Counted from the stretch's first letter, positions 56,149 to 64,000 are shown. The stretch: 64,000 nt of DNA from Arthrobacter bussei (GCF_009377195.2 NZ_VJXX01000001.1:620001-684000), one strand, 5' to 3'. Numbers and translations: made by a program. Notes: generated by a model not told the origin, from the letters alone.

Positions 56149-57128
56149 TTGGAGTCTCCTGCGTAGTGGACCCAGCTCTTGGAGGTGCGGAAGAGGATGA
56201 AGGCCAGGACTCCTACGGCGAGCAGGAGGACCCAGGCCATGGCCGACGCATAGCCCATCTGGTTGTTCGCGAAGGCCCTTGTGTAGAGGTACACGGTGTA
56301 GAAGTTCGTGGCTCCCCCGGGTCCGCCGGTCCCGGAGCCGATGATGTAGGCCGAGGCGAAGATCTGGAAGGCGTTGATCATCTCCAGCAGCAGGTTGAAG
56401 AAGATCACCGGCGAGAGCATCGGCACCGTGACGCTGATGAACTTGCGCCAGGACTTCGCGCCGTCGACCGACGCCGCCTCGTACAGTTCCGCGGGGACGC
56501 CCTTGAGTCCGGCGAGGAAGATCACCATGGGGGCGCCGAACTGCCACACGGCCAGCAGGATCATCATCGGCATGATCAGGGACGGGTTACCGATCCAGCC
56601 GCCCATGTTGATGCCGAACAGGTTCAGCGTGCTGTCCACGGGCCCCTCCGTGGAGAACATGGCACGCCACACGAGGGCGATGCTCACGCTCGCGCCGATG
56701 AGGCTCGGCGCATAGAAGGCGGAGCGGAAGAATCCCGTGCCGCGGGCCTTGTAGTTCAGCAGCATCGCCACGGCGAGCGCCGCTGCAAGCTTGATCGGCG
56801 TCCCGACGAGCACGTAGATCAGCGTGATCCTCACCGAGTCCCAGAAGCGCTCGTCACCGGCCATCCGGGTCAGGTTCTCGAGGCCCGTCCACTCCGGGGC
56901 GGTGAAGAGGTTGTAGTCCGTGAAGGCCAGGTACAGCGAGGCCAGCATGGGACCGAGGGTGAGCCCGACGAAGCCGAGCAGCCAGGGCGAGAGGAACACG
57001 TAGCCGGCGACCGTGTCCCGGTTCCTGCGGCGCGGGCGGGGCGTGCCCGTCCGGCGATGATCCGCCGGACGGGCACCGGATGCGGCGGTGCGGGGTGTTG
57101 CCGGCGCGTGCGCCGAATCCGTGGTCAC
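56145..57128 (-). CDS. Pectin-locus ABC permease 1 (YesP-like)
   Basis: A 327-aa MalF-type permease with an Arg/Pro-rich cytoplasmic lead of about 40 residues, six helices and EAA loop ELYEAASVDGAKSWRKFISVTVPMLSP. The GTG at 57128 has AAGGAG seven bases upstream. It follows the binding-protein gene by 19 bases and overlaps the second permease. Confidence 0.92.
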   Translation of the reverse strand: MTTDSAHAPATPRTAASGARPADHRRTGTPRPRRRNRDTVAGYVFLSPWLLGFVGLTLGPMLASLYLAFTDYNLFTAPEWTGLENLTRMAGDERFWDSVRITLIYVLVGTPIKLAAALAVAMLLNYKARGTGFFRSAFYAPSLIGASVSIALVWRAMFSTEGPVDSTLNLFGINMGGWIGNPSLIMPMMILLAVWQFGAPMVIFLAGLKGVPAELYEAASVDGAKSWRKFISVTVPMLSPVIFFNLLLEMINAFQIFASAYIIGSGTGGPGGATNFYTVYLYTRAFANNQMGYASAMAWVLLLAVGVLAFILFRTSKSWVHYAGDSK

Positions 57129-57147
57129 GGGCTGACTCCTTGTCCTG

Positions 57148-58440
57148 CTAGTTACCGAGCGTGACGGCGGCCTCGTCGAAGAACTGCTTCGCGGCGTCCT
57201 CCGGCGTGACGGCGCCCAGGCCGATCGACTTGCCGAGGTCCCAGAAGGTCTGCTCGACGGCGCCGAAGCCGTTGACGGGTGCCGCCGGAGCGTCACCGAT
57301 GCGCTCCTCGATCGAGTCGAGGTAGTCCTTCACGGCCTTGTCGGGTCCTTCGAGGTTCGCTCCCTCGAGCTGCGTCTCCGAGGCGGGGATGCCGAGCGTC
57401 GCACCGAAGATCTCGCCGACCTCGGGGCTGTTGATGAGGAAGTCCACGAACGCTGCGGCAGCTTCGGGATGCTCCGTCTGGGCGGACGCGGCCTGCATGA
57501 GGCCGACCTTCCGGTACAGGTCCTTCTCGTCGGGGTTGCTCGTGGGAGGTGCCACGATGGTGATCTCCTCGGCCCCCGAGTCGCCGAGGTAACCACCGAG
57601 GAAGTTGCTCCAGCTCATCTCGCTGGTGGTGATGGCGCCGCCGAATCCGGAGACCGGGTTGATCTCCTCCAGCTTGCTCTGCGGAACGGTGACGCTGTCG
57701 CGGTTCTCCTGGCCCTCGGTCCAGTGCTCGGCCAGCTCCTCCTGCGTGAAGTTGAGCTCACCGTCCTCGGTGAACAGTTCACGGCCCTGCTGCCGCAGCT
57801 TCAGCTCGAGGTCCTGGATGCGCTGTGTCGTGTCGGTGCCGCCGTAGACGGTCCCGCCGCCCGCCTCGGTCACGGAGGCCATGTAGGCGTCGTAGTCCTC
57901 CCAGCTCGTGCCGCCCTCGTAGGGTTCCACCCCCGTGTCTGCGAGCAGACCCGGGTTCTGGAACACGGACCAGGCGCTGTAGCCGGTGGGGATGGCGAAG
58001 GTCCCGTCCTCCAGCGTGCCGGTGGCCAGGAGGGTCTCGTCGATCGCGTCGGTCGTGATGCCGCTGCCGAAGTAGTCCTCGAGGTTCAGCAGCAGGCCGT
58101 TGTCGCCGTACTGGCGGAGGTACGTGTAGTCGAACTGCATGACGTCGGGCAGGCCACCACCGGCAGCCTCGGTCTGACGCTTCTCCCAGTAGGAGGGGTA
58201 GTCGGTGAAGGTGTCGTTGATCGTGATGTTCGGGTATTCCTCCTCGAACGCGGCGATCGCCTTGTCGTACCGCGCAGCGCGGTCGTCGTTGCCCCAGAAG
58301 GTGTAGTTGAGGGTGATCTGCTCCTCGGTGTCGAGGGCGGCCGGCTCATTCCCGCCACCGCCGCAACCGGTCAGGACCAACCCGGTGGCCGCCAGGGCCG
58401 CGACACCCGTCAGGGTGCGCCGTGTGAGAGTGCGGAACAT
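57148..58440 (-). CDS. Pectin-locus sugar-binding lipoprotein (YesO-like)
   Basis: A 430-aa cluster-type binding protein. The signal peptide ends VLTGC, with Cys26 for lipid attachment. The two-lobe fold is clear (ITLNYTFWGNDDRAARYDKAIAAFEEEYPNI, TGYSAWSVFQNPGLLADTGVEPY). The ATG at 58440 has AGGAGG six bases upstream; earlier in-frame ATG codons lie within the operator region. It is the first gene of the yes-like operon, with a regulated promoter directly upstream. Confidence 0.93.
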   Translation of the reverse strand: MFRTLTRRTLTGVAALAATGLVLTGCGGGGNEPAALDTEEQITLNYTFWGNDDRAARYDKAIAAFEEEYPNITINDTFTDYPSYWEKRQTEAAGGGLPDVMQFDYTYLRQYGDNGLLLNLEDYFGSGITTDAIDETLLATGTLEDGTFAIPTGYSAWSVFQNPGLLADTGVEPYEGGTSWEDYDAYMASVTEAGGGTVYGGTDTTQRIQDLELKLRQQGRELFTEDGELNFTQEELAEHWTEGQENRDSVTVPQSKLEEINPVSGFGGAITTSEMSWSNFLGGYLGDSGAEEITIVAPPTSNPDEKDLYRKVGLMQAASAQTEHPEAAAAFVDFLINSPEVGEIFGATLGIPASETQLEGANLEGPDKAVKDYLDSIEERIGDAPAAPVNGFGAVEQTFWDLGKSIGLGAVTPEDAAKQFFDEAAVTLGN

Positions 58441-58479
58441 CGTTGTCCTCCTGGAAAACTTCATCGTCAGCCATCGTGG

Positions 58480-58503
58480 AACGCTTCGGGAAAGCGTTAT
58501 CCC
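58480..58503. promoter_or_regulatory. LacI-type operator at the pectin operon start
   Basis: GGGAAAGCGTTATCCC (58488-58503) is a LacI-type palindrome around CG, at the predicted start of transcription. An overlapping perfect repeat, AACGCTT-N5-AAGCGTT (58480-58498), extends it. The core differs by one base from the operator before the PL11 lyase. Confidence 0.75.
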
Positions 58504-58505
58504 AC

Positions 58506-58534
58506 AGCGTAGATTGAATCGTATCAATGGTCAA
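58506..58534 (-). promoter_or_regulatory. Promoter of the pectin transporter operon
   Basis: On the minus strand, TTGACC (58529-58534) and TACGCT (58506-58511) are 17 bases apart. The spacer is filled by a palindrome. Confidence 0.8.
58513..58528. promoter_or_regulatory. Palindrome in the promoter spacer
   Basis: ATTGAATCGTATCAAT has matching ATTGA/TCAAT ends around a central CG. It sits exactly between the -35 and -10 and in the shared upstream region of the AXE1 gene, so one protein could control both directions. Confidence 0.6.
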
Positions 58535-58603
58535 CAGTCGGATGAGGGCGGGACGTCGTCGCCCACTATCCTCGCTCATCCGGCGCGTGAAAGGATGCAC
58601 CCC

Positions 58604-59587
58604 ATGCCCCAATTCGACATGCCGCTCGCCGATCTGCAGCGCTACCGCCCCGAGCGGGACGAGCCCACTGATTTCGATTCCTTCTGGGACCGCACGCTCG
58701 ACGGACAGCGCGTCCACAGGGCGCAGCCGATGTTCGTGGAGGTCGACGCCGGGTATTCGCAGCTCGTGACCGAGGACGTGACCTTCGCCGGCTTCGACGG
58801 GCAGCCCGTGAAAGGCTGGCTGCTGCGGCCCCGGCACGTGGAGGGCCCGCTGGCGACGGTCATCACGTACATCGGGTACGGCGGCGGACGTGGCCTCCTC
58901 GGCGAGTGGACGGGCCTGCCGAGCGCCGGCTACGCCCACTTCGTGATGGACCTCCGCGGGCAGGGGGCCGGACACCGGACCGGGGACACCATGGACGGCC
59001 CCCTGGCCGGGCCGCACCACGGCGGCTTCATGACCCTGGGCATCCAGGAACCCGACACCTACTACTACCGGCGGCTCTTCGTGGATGCGGTGCATGCCGT
59101 GTCGGCGGCGCAGGCCCACCCCGCCGTCGATGCGGCACGGATCGTCATCTCGGGCGGGAGTCAGGGCGGGGGCATCACCCTCGCCACGGCGGCTCTCACC
59201 CAGCGCGTGAACGGCACCCCTCCGGTGGGGGCGATCGTCGACGTCCCCTTCCTCGCGCACATGCGACGCGCCACCGAGATCGTGGACACGGCGCCCTACG
59301 CGGAGATCTCGAGATACCTCGGGACCAGGCGCAACGACGTCGACACCGTCTTCCGCACGCTCAGCTACTTCGACGGCGTGAACTTCGCCGCGCGCAGCAC
59401 CATGCCCGCGCTGTTCTCCGTGGGACTGCTCGACGACGTGTGCCCGCCGTCGTGCGTCTTCGCGGCGCACAACCACTACGCGGGCCCTGCACGGATGAAG
59501 GTCTACCCGTACAACGGACACGAGCAGGGCGGCGCCTTCCAGGACGTCGAGCACCTGGCGTTCGTCCGCGAGATCATGGGCGGCTGA
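58604..59587 (+). CDS. AXE1-type acetylesterase
   Basis: A 327-aa alpha/beta hydrolase of the acetyl xylan esterase/cephalosporin C deacetylase family, removing acetyl groups from sugars. Nucleophile Ser is in GGSQGGG, Asp in GLLDDVCPP and His in PYNGHEQGG. There is no signal peptide, so it probably acts on imported oligosaccharides. The ATG at 58604 has AAAGGA eight bases upstream. Divergent from the pectin transporter operon with shared operators; it may stand in for the SGNH acetylesterases of Bacillus yes. Confidence 0.9.
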   Translation: MPQFDMPLADLQRYRPERDEPTDFDSFWDRTLDGQRVHRAQPMFVEVDAGYSQLVTEDVTFAGFDGQPVKGWLLRPRHVEGPLATVITYIGYGGGRGLLGEWTGLPSAGYAHFVMDLRGQGAGHRTGDTMDGPLAGPHHGGFMTLGIQEPDTYYYRRLFVDAVHAVSAAQAHPAVDAARIVISGGSQGGGITLATAALTQRVNGTPPVGAIVDVPFLAHMRRATEIVDTAPYAEISRYLGTRRNDVDTVFRTLSYFDGVNFAARSTMPALFSVGLLDDVCPPSCVFAAHNHYAGPARMKVYPYNGHEQGGAFQDVEHLAFVREIMGG

Positions 59588-59627
59588 CCCCCCGTCCTCC
59601 GTCGCGCACCCCTTGTGAGCCCGCGGA

Positions 59628-59663
59628 ACCGCTCGCAGTCCGCCCCTGCGCGCTGCGAGCGGT
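59628..59663. terminator. Hairpin between convergent genes
   Basis: ACCGCTCGCAG pairs with CTGCGAGCGGT over a 14-base loop, just before the stop of the DUF1801 gene. Confidence 0.5.
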
Positions 59664-59665
59664 CC

Positions 59666-60097
59666 TCAGGACTGCCGGGGCACGTGCAGGACCGTCGTCG
59701 CGTGGTCGTAACCGCCCGCGACCAGGAGCCGCAGCACGCCCGGGTCGACATCGGCCAGGGTGTTCACGTAGAGGCATCCCGCTCCACGCCGGTGCTTCCC
59801 GAGGCGCGCGAGCAAGTCCCCCGCGCCGGGGCCGTAGGTCAGTCCGTACAGGACGAGGTGCGCCTTCCGCGGGGAGAACCCGACGGCTGCGGCGTCACCC
59901 TGGTGACCGGAGGCGTAGCTGTAGTGGTAGGAGCCGAAGCCCACGATGGAGGGTCCCCACATCGTGGCGGGCGCACCGGTCACCGCGCCCATCAGGGCGG
60001 CGAGCGCCACCCCGTCCCTGCGGCGGACGGGGTGCTGGACGGCCGCGAGGAAAGCCGCGGGGTCCTCAGCGGTGGGTCGCGCGACGGGATCGGCCAT
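59666..60097 (-). CDS. DUF1801 protein
   Basis: A 143-aa protein with the DUF1801 signs TGAPATMWGPSIVGFGSYHYSYASG and FSPRKAHLVLYGL. Function unknown. It follows the BLUF gene by 29 bases on the same strand and may share its message. Confidence 0.85.
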   Translation of the reverse strand: MADPVARPTAEDPAAFLAAVQHPVRRRDGVALAALMGAVTGAPATMWGPSIVGFGSYHYSYASGHQGDAAAVGFSPRKAHLVLYGLTYGPGAGDLLARLGKHRRGAGCLYVNTLADVDPGVLRLLVAGGYDHATTVLHVPRQS

Positions 60098-60126
60098 GGG
60101 TCAGGACTCCGCCGCCGTCGGGACCA

Positions 60127-60576
60127 TCAGCGCAGCTGGACGGCACGGTCCTGGAACCAGCGGATGAGTTCCTTGAGCGCCTGCAGGGAGTGCGTGGGCT
60201 CCTGCTCGCGCTCGAGATCCGAGAACGTGCTGCGGTAGCCCGGCACGTCCTCCTCGAGGGTCTCCGACACGGGCTCGTAGCCCATCGTCCAGTCGGGGAA
60301 CTGGCGTTCGTCGATGGTCTCCTGCAACAGGACCCGCACGTCCGTGTGCTCGGGGTCCGCGGCGATGATGGACATCCGGCGCCGCAGCTGGTCCTCCGGC
60401 CCTTCGAGGACCTGCAGGAAACGCCCGTTCCGGTAGAGCAGCATGCCCGTGAGCTCGTTGCGGGCGTTGTTCGCCCTGCACAGCGCGAGCAGGGCGCCGA
60501 GGCCCTCGTCGTCGTAGGGATGAGCAGCGCTGCTGGAGTAGACGATCGACAGCAGGTCACGGGAAGCGTTGGTCAC
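60127..60576 (-). CDS. BLUF-domain blue-light sensor
   Basis: A 149-aa protein that is almost only a BLUF domain, which binds FAD and changes hydrogen bonding on blue light. Tyr13 (SIVYSS), Asn40 (NARNELTG) and Gln55 (RFLQVLEG) are the flavin-network residues; WTMGYE near 98 gives the Trp/Met of the fifth strand. A C-terminal helix pair could pass the signal. No effector domain is fused; partners are unknown. GTG 60576 is chosen; TAGATT lies seven bases upstream. Confidence 0.9.
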   Translation of the reverse strand: MTNASRDLLSIVYSSSAAHPYDDEGLGALLALCRANNARNELTGMLLYRNGRFLQVLEGPEDQLRRRMSIIAADPEHTDVRVLLQETIDERQFPDWTMGYEPVSETLEEDVPGYRSTFSDLEREQEPTHSLQALKELIRWFQDRAVQLR

Positions 60577-60634
60577 ACCTGTCAATCTAACCGACAATCA
60601 CGGCGTGGAACGAGCCACTTCCTCCGGGCATGGA

Positions 60635-60676
60635 TCCGGCAGGGCCGCGTACCCGTCCGCACGCGGCCCTGCCGGA
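60635..60676 (-). terminator. Perfect 16-bp hairpin after the PL11 lyase
   Basis: TCCGGCAGGGCCGCGT pairs with its exact complement over a 10-base loop, 17 bases behind the lyase stop. Confidence 0.75.
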
Positions 60677-60693
60677 CGTCTCCGTCCGCCCCG

Positions 60694-63261
60694 TCAGTGC
60701 AGGGTCGGCAGGACCAGGGTCGCCGAGCGCTCCAGCATGGTGCGCGCCTGCCGTTCGACCGAGCCCGGCTTGTCCCTGCCCAGCCGGTCGATGAACTTCT
60801 CCAGGGCACGAGCGGCCTGGCCCGCCTGGTCCCGGTCCACCGCGCGCTGTGCCTGATCGAGCGGGGCGCGGAGCTGCTGCACGGCCGGCCCGGTGACCCG
60901 GCCGGAGACGATGAACTCCTCGAGCTGCCGCTGCAGGGCCGGCAGGGCGCCGAGCAGGAAGGCGTCCGGTACCGGCACCGCGGCAAGGTCGGTATCGGAG
61001 GCGAGGTAGAAGCTCGTGTACGCGGGCTGGTTGTAGGCCGTGTTCTGCCGGGCGATCTCCGCGCGGTACTGGGGGTCGTGCATCAGCGTGTACAGCTTGC
61101 GGTCCGTCACCTCGGTGCTCGTGAAGATCCTGATCGCCGAGCTGTCCGCCGTCCGGACGAGGAGTTCCTCGCGCCAGTCACCGAACACGTCGGCGACGAG
61201 CGACGGGTTGCCCTTGGTCCCGTTGTTGGTCCGCGTGTCGGTCGCCGTCAGCAGCCGGCCACGGCGTGCGTCGTCGATGGTGGGGGTCTGGTTGCCCGAG
61301 CCGTTGACGAGCTGCGTAGTGCCGTCCGCGGCCCAGCGGATACTCATGTTGGTGCCGTACCCGGTGGGCTGCAGGAGCGTGCCCGAGGCCGAGCGGAGTC
61401 CGACGGCCCAGTTCTCCAGGCCCCGGACGGCAGGATCGACGTCACCGATCATGCCGCGTCCGGTGTCCTTGCCCGTGTACCCCCCGAAGAGCACCTCGCC
61501 GTTCGAGGCGTCGCGCATGGCCCATCCGTAGGGCGCGCCCGTGGCGCCCTCGTGGACCGAGAAGATCTCCTGGCCCGGGCGGTCGGGGTCGATGTCCGTG
61601 ACGTGCATCGCATCGCCATGACCGAGCTTCGCCACCGTACCCGGAGCGGAGCTCCCGGCCGGGAGGGCGTCGAAGGAGCTGTAGAGGAGCGAGCCGTCGT
61701 CGTCGATGGTCGCGCTCCCGTAAACGATCTCCTGGCGCCCGTCGCCGTCCACATCGGCAGCGCTCAGGGAGTGGAAGCCCTGCCCGGTGAGGGTCCCGAA
61801 GTCGGGGCTGGTGCCCGTGCCACCGTGCGGTCCGTCGTTGAAGGGGTTGGACATGGGGACGTGGCCCGAGTCCACGGCCCAGTCGCGCGTCAGCTGCTCG
61901 CCGTCCCAGCGGTAGGCGACGACGGTGGCCCGCGTGTAGTAGCCGCGTGCGAACACGGCCGACGGGTTCTCGCCGTCGAGGTAGGCCACGCCCGCGAGGA
62001 AGCGGTCCACGCGGTTGCCCGGCTCGATCCGCGCCATCGCGTAGTCGCCCCACATCAGGCCGTCGTCACCGCGGCCGGGCTCGTAGGGCACGGTCTCCAA
62101 TTCGGCACCGGTGGCCCCCTCGAACACGCTCAGGTACTCGGGTCCGTCGACGATGAAGCCCTCGAACGCGCGGAGGTTGTTGCGGGCACTGCGGGACGGG
62201 GCGTAGACGTCCATGAAGTAGTCGGCCATGGCCCGCGCGTCGGCGTCGGAGAGCGGGTACTCGTACCGGGGTTCGATCCCGAAGGCCTCCTCGAGCGTGG
62301 CGGGCCAGTTCCCGGCGGCCACCTCGGGGTGGTCCTGCCAGCCGGAGAAGAGATCGACGACGTGCTCGTAGTACCCGGCGGCGCTCAGCCGGTAGTCGTC
62401 GGTGTCGCCGAAGCCTGCCGCGACGTCTGCCTGGGGGAGGGTGACGTACTCCTCGGACAGCACGCCGCCGTCCGGGCCGTAGGTGCTGGTCTTCGTTCCG
62501 GGCGCCGTCTTCAGCATCAGCTCCGAGCGCCCGTCGCCGTCGAAGTCGGACACCATGAACTGCGTGTAGTGGGCGCCGGAGCGGATGTTCACCCCGAGGT
62601 CGATCCTGCTGAGCAGCCGGCCGTCCGCGGCGTAGGTGTCGATGTAGGTGTTGCCCGTGTACCCGACCTGCGACACGTCCTTCGAGTTCGACGGGTCCCA
62701 CTTCACGAAGTACTCGTAGGAACCGTCACCGTCCACGTCCCCGACGCTCATGTCGTTCGCCGCATAGGTGTAGGCCTCCCCTGCCGGCGTGACGCCGTCG
62801 GCCGGTCTGTCCAGCGGGAGGTCGGTGTATGCCTGGGCCCAGGGCGCAACCTCGGCGCTGCGGTACACCTCGAGTCCGTCGACGACGGCGGCGACGCTGT
62901 AGCGCGCAGCACCCGCCGCGGCGGGCCCGATGACGGAGGGATCGAGGAAGTTCGTGCTGTCCGTGACCGTCGCTATCGGTTGTCCGTCCCGGTAGACCGT
63001 GAAGTCGGGTCCGCCGGCGCCGGCTGCTCCCTCCGCCGCCTCGGTGGCACTCAGGCGCCAGCTGAGGAAGACGCCCTGCGGCGTGGCGGCGGCCACCAGC
63101 CCGCGGTCGAGGTACTCGAGCTGGACCCCGCCGATCGGTGCCCCATTCGCCGTTCCCCCACCCTGGGCGAGGGCGGGGACCGACAGGCCGGCGGTGAGGA
63201 GGACTCCGGCGGTCAGGGCGACGCAGACGGGCCGTGCTGTTTTCTGTACCGAACTCATCAT
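60694..63261 (-). CDS. Secreted rhamnogalacturonan endolyase, PL11
   Basis: An 855-aa enzyme that cleaves the rhamnogalacturonan I backbone by elimination outside the cell. A Sec signal covers about 1-33 (ending ALAQ). An N-terminal fibronectin-like domain precedes an eight-bladed propeller with the PL11 Asp-rich loops DVDGDGSYEYFVKWD, DFDGDGRSELMLKTA, DVDGDGRQEIVYGS and the DPDRPGQEIF strand. The C-terminal ~85 residues (LGALPALQRQLEEFIVSGRV and onward) resemble a FIMAH wall-associated domain. It is like YesW of Bacillus. It has its own operator-promoter and terminator. Confidence 0.95.
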   Translation of the reverse strand: MMSSVQKTARPVCVALTAGVLLTAGLSVPALAQGGGTANGAPIGGVQLEYLDRGLVAAATPQGVFLSWRLSATEAAEGAAGAGGPDFTVYRDGQPIATVTDSTNFLDPSVIGPAAAGAARYSVAAVVDGLEVYRSAEVAPWAQAYTDLPLDRPADGVTPAGEAYTYAANDMSVGDVDGDGSYEYFVKWDPSNSKDVSQVGYTGNTYIDTYAADGRLLSRIDLGVNIRSGAHYTQFMVSDFDGDGRSELMLKTAPGTKTSTYGPDGGVLSEEYVTLPQADVAAGFGDTDDYRLSAAGYYEHVVDLFSGWQDHPEVAAGNWPATLEEAFGIEPRYEYPLSDADARAMADYFMDVYAPSRSARNNLRAFEGFIVDGPEYLSVFEGATGAELETVPYEPGRGDDGLMWGDYAMARIEPGNRVDRFLAGVAYLDGENPSAVFARGYYTRATVVAYRWDGEQLTRDWAVDSGHVPMSNPFNDGPHGGTGTSPDFGTLTGQGFHSLSAADVDGDGRQEIVYGSATIDDDGSLLYSSFDALPAGSSAPGTVAKLGHGDAMHVTDIDPDRPGQEIFSVHEGATGAPYGWAMRDASNGEVLFGGYTGKDTGRGMIGDVDPAVRGLENWAVGLRSASGTLLQPTGYGTNMSIRWAADGTTQLVNGSGNQTPTIDDARRGRLLTATDTRTNNGTKGNPSLVADVFGDWREELLVRTADSSAIRIFTSTEVTDRKLYTLMHDPQYRAEIARQNTAYNQPAYTSFYLASDTDLAAVPVPDAFLLGALPALQRQLEEFIVSGRVTGPAVQQLRAPLDQAQRAVDRDQAGQAARALEKFIDRLGRDKPGSVERQARTMLERSATLVLPTLH

Positions 63262-63275
63262 TGAATCCTCTGTTT

Positions 63276-63289
63276 GGAAAACGCTTTCC
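63276..63289. promoter_or_regulatory. LacI-type operator before the PL11 lyase
   Basis: GGAAAACGCTTTCC is palindromic around CG and covers the predicted start of transcription. Its reverse complement differs by a single base from the core GGAAAGCGTTATCC before the pectin transporter operon. Confidence 0.78.
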
Positions 63290-63294
63290 TTAAC

Positions 63295-63323
63295 ACGCTA
63301 GGAGTCCCCCGGGGATCCGTCAA
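63295..63323 (-). promoter_or_regulatory. Promoter of the PL11 lyase
   Basis: On the minus strand, TTGACG (63318-63323) and TAGCGT (63295-63300) are 17 bases apart, the same layout as at the pectin transporter operon. Confidence 0.78.
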
Positions 63324-63338
63324 GGGCAGGCACGCGAA

Positions 63339-63364
63339 GAGGGGGCGGCCGAAGCCGCCCCCTC
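63339..63364 (-). terminator. Hairpin after mtlD
   Basis: GAGGGGGCGGC pairs with GCCGCCCCCTC over a CGAA tetraloop, 30 bases behind the mtlD stop. Confidence 0.7.
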
Positions 63365-63393
63365 CCCCCTTCCCTGCGGTGCAGGTCCGGGCC

Positions 63394-64000
63394 CTACGCC
63401 GGGTGGTGCCCCGGAGCGTGCTGCGCGATCAGGTCCCGCACCGGGACGTACAGCGGGTGATCCGCCTCGAGGCCGGTGATCGACGTCGTCGCCTGGTCCG
63501 GGGCCTGCGATGCGAGGATCTCGGCCAGCGCCGCGACCTCCGGATCGTCCTGCGCCGTGAAGGTCAGCGCCGCCCGCATCGCCTCGAGCAGGGCCGCCGG
63601 GTGGACGCCCTGCTCCGCCAGTTCGGCAGCCGGTCCCACGAAGCGCTCATGACGGCTCAGCTTCCGCAGCGGCGCTCGTCCCACACGCACCACCGTGTCC
63701 GGCAGGTGCTGGTTCGTGAAACGGCGCAGGATCTTCTGCACGTACGCTTCCTGCTCCGCCTCGTCGAAGCCATGCTTCGACACCAGCAGCTGCTTGGTCT
63801 CGTCGAGGACCGCGCGCACCTTGCCCGCGATCCCCTCGTCCGCCATCGCGTCGGCGATCTTGTCCACACCGGCTGCGTAGCCGAAGTAGGCGGCCGAGGC
63901 GTGTCCGGTGTTCACCGTGAACAGCTTGCGCTCGATGTACGGGGCGAGGTCGTCCACATAGGTGGCCCCGGGGATCTCCGGAGCCCGGCCCGCGAACGGC
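63394..64000 (-). CDS. mtlD: Mannitol-1-phosphate 5-dehydrogenase, start beyond the window
   Basis: The last ~200 residues of an NAD-dependent polyol phosphate dehydrogenase that turns mannitol-1-phosphate into fructose-6-phosphate. The catalytic Lys block IERKLFTVNTGHASAAYFGYAAG and the late VRVGRAPLRKLSRHERFVGPAAEL are typical of MtlD rather than of the uronate reductases. The reading frame remains open to the right edge. It marks a mannitol locus beginning outside the window and is insulated from the PL11 gene by a hairpin. Confidence 0.88.
   Translation of the reverse strand, partial: PFAGRAPEIPGATYVDDLAPYIERKLFTVNTGHASAAYFGYAAGVDKIADAMADEGIAGKVRAVLDETKQLLVSKHGFDEAEQEAYVQKILRRFTNQHLPDTVVRVGRAPLRKLSRHERFVGPAAELAEQGVHPAALLEAMRAALTFTAQDDPEVAALAEILASQAPDQATTSITGLEADHPLYVPVRDLIAQHAPGHHPA

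Noticed and set aside
58906-63264. A 1452-codon open frame on the plus strand opposite the PL11 lyase
   Set aside because: It mirrors the lyase codons in a high-GC gene, crosses the stops and promoters of four real genes, and shows no protein family pattern.

Overview
The window is high-GC (about 70%), densely coded DNA of an actinobacterium. The closest fit is a soil-type member of the Micrococcaceae such as Arthrobacter. This rests on lsr2, a His-tailed GroEL1 under paired CIRCE sites, GuaB3 beside GuaB, an FBP zinc-finger protein, DUF3817 and SURF1 proteins, many GTG starts, and starts placed directly behind -10 boxes. It reads as a chromosome: no integrase, transposase, CRISPR array, rRNA or tRNA gene was recognised.

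1-29 kb is mostly core. A truncated helicase-like gene is followed by guaA and a SURF1/DUF3817 pair. Next come a two-gene heterodimeric ABC exporter, a PTS IIA protein, glpD, guaB3, an FBP protein, a GNAT enzyme and a DUF2993 protein. A second ABC exporter, guaB, rnj, groES-groEL, a THUMP-like methyltransferase, a HAD phosphatase, DUF503 and a LacI regulator follow. Three purine genes (guaA, guaB3, guaB) lie within 17 kb.

27-38 kb is accessory. It holds a small protein resembling the tail of P4-type primases, a YbaK deacylase, an internally deleted GNAT remnant, a full GNAT gene, a secreted DUF4394 protein, a flavin monooxygenase and a PhzF protein. A frameshifted DUF4259-like gene next to lsr2, an APC permease, a VOC protein and a secreted trypsin-fold protease complete it.

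38-46 kb is a galactoside island. A GH42 beta-galactosidase, two ABC permeases and a sugar-binding lipoprotein form an operon behind a promoter with two LacI-type operators. The second permease carries an apparent one-base insertion that fuses it in frame to the binding protein. An amylosucrase-like GH13 enzyme and a shikimate dehydrogenase follow. 46-50 kb holds a four-gene cassette with the look of a type VII (WXG/ESX) secretion substrate locus: a DUF6507 protein, a WXG/LXG-like protein with a glycine-rich tail, a membrane protein with a DPMQ repeat tail, and an LpqN-like protein.

50-64 kb holds a carboxylate-amine ligase, an atypical HPr, and a compact pectin (rhamnogalacturonan) locus matching the Bacillus yes set: binding protein, two permeases, YesL, GH42 and a secreted PL11 lyase, plus an AXE1-type acetylesterase. 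The transporter operon and the lyase have near-identical promoter architecture, each with a GGAAAGCGTTwTCC operator at the predicted start of transcription. A DUF1801 protein and a BLUF blue-light sensor sit between them. The window ends inside mtlD.

Two themes recur. At least ten genes have a -10-like box exactly six bases before the start codon, suggesting leaderless mRNAs. Short GC-rich tandem repeats with 6-20 bp units sit right behind stop codons at seven places.
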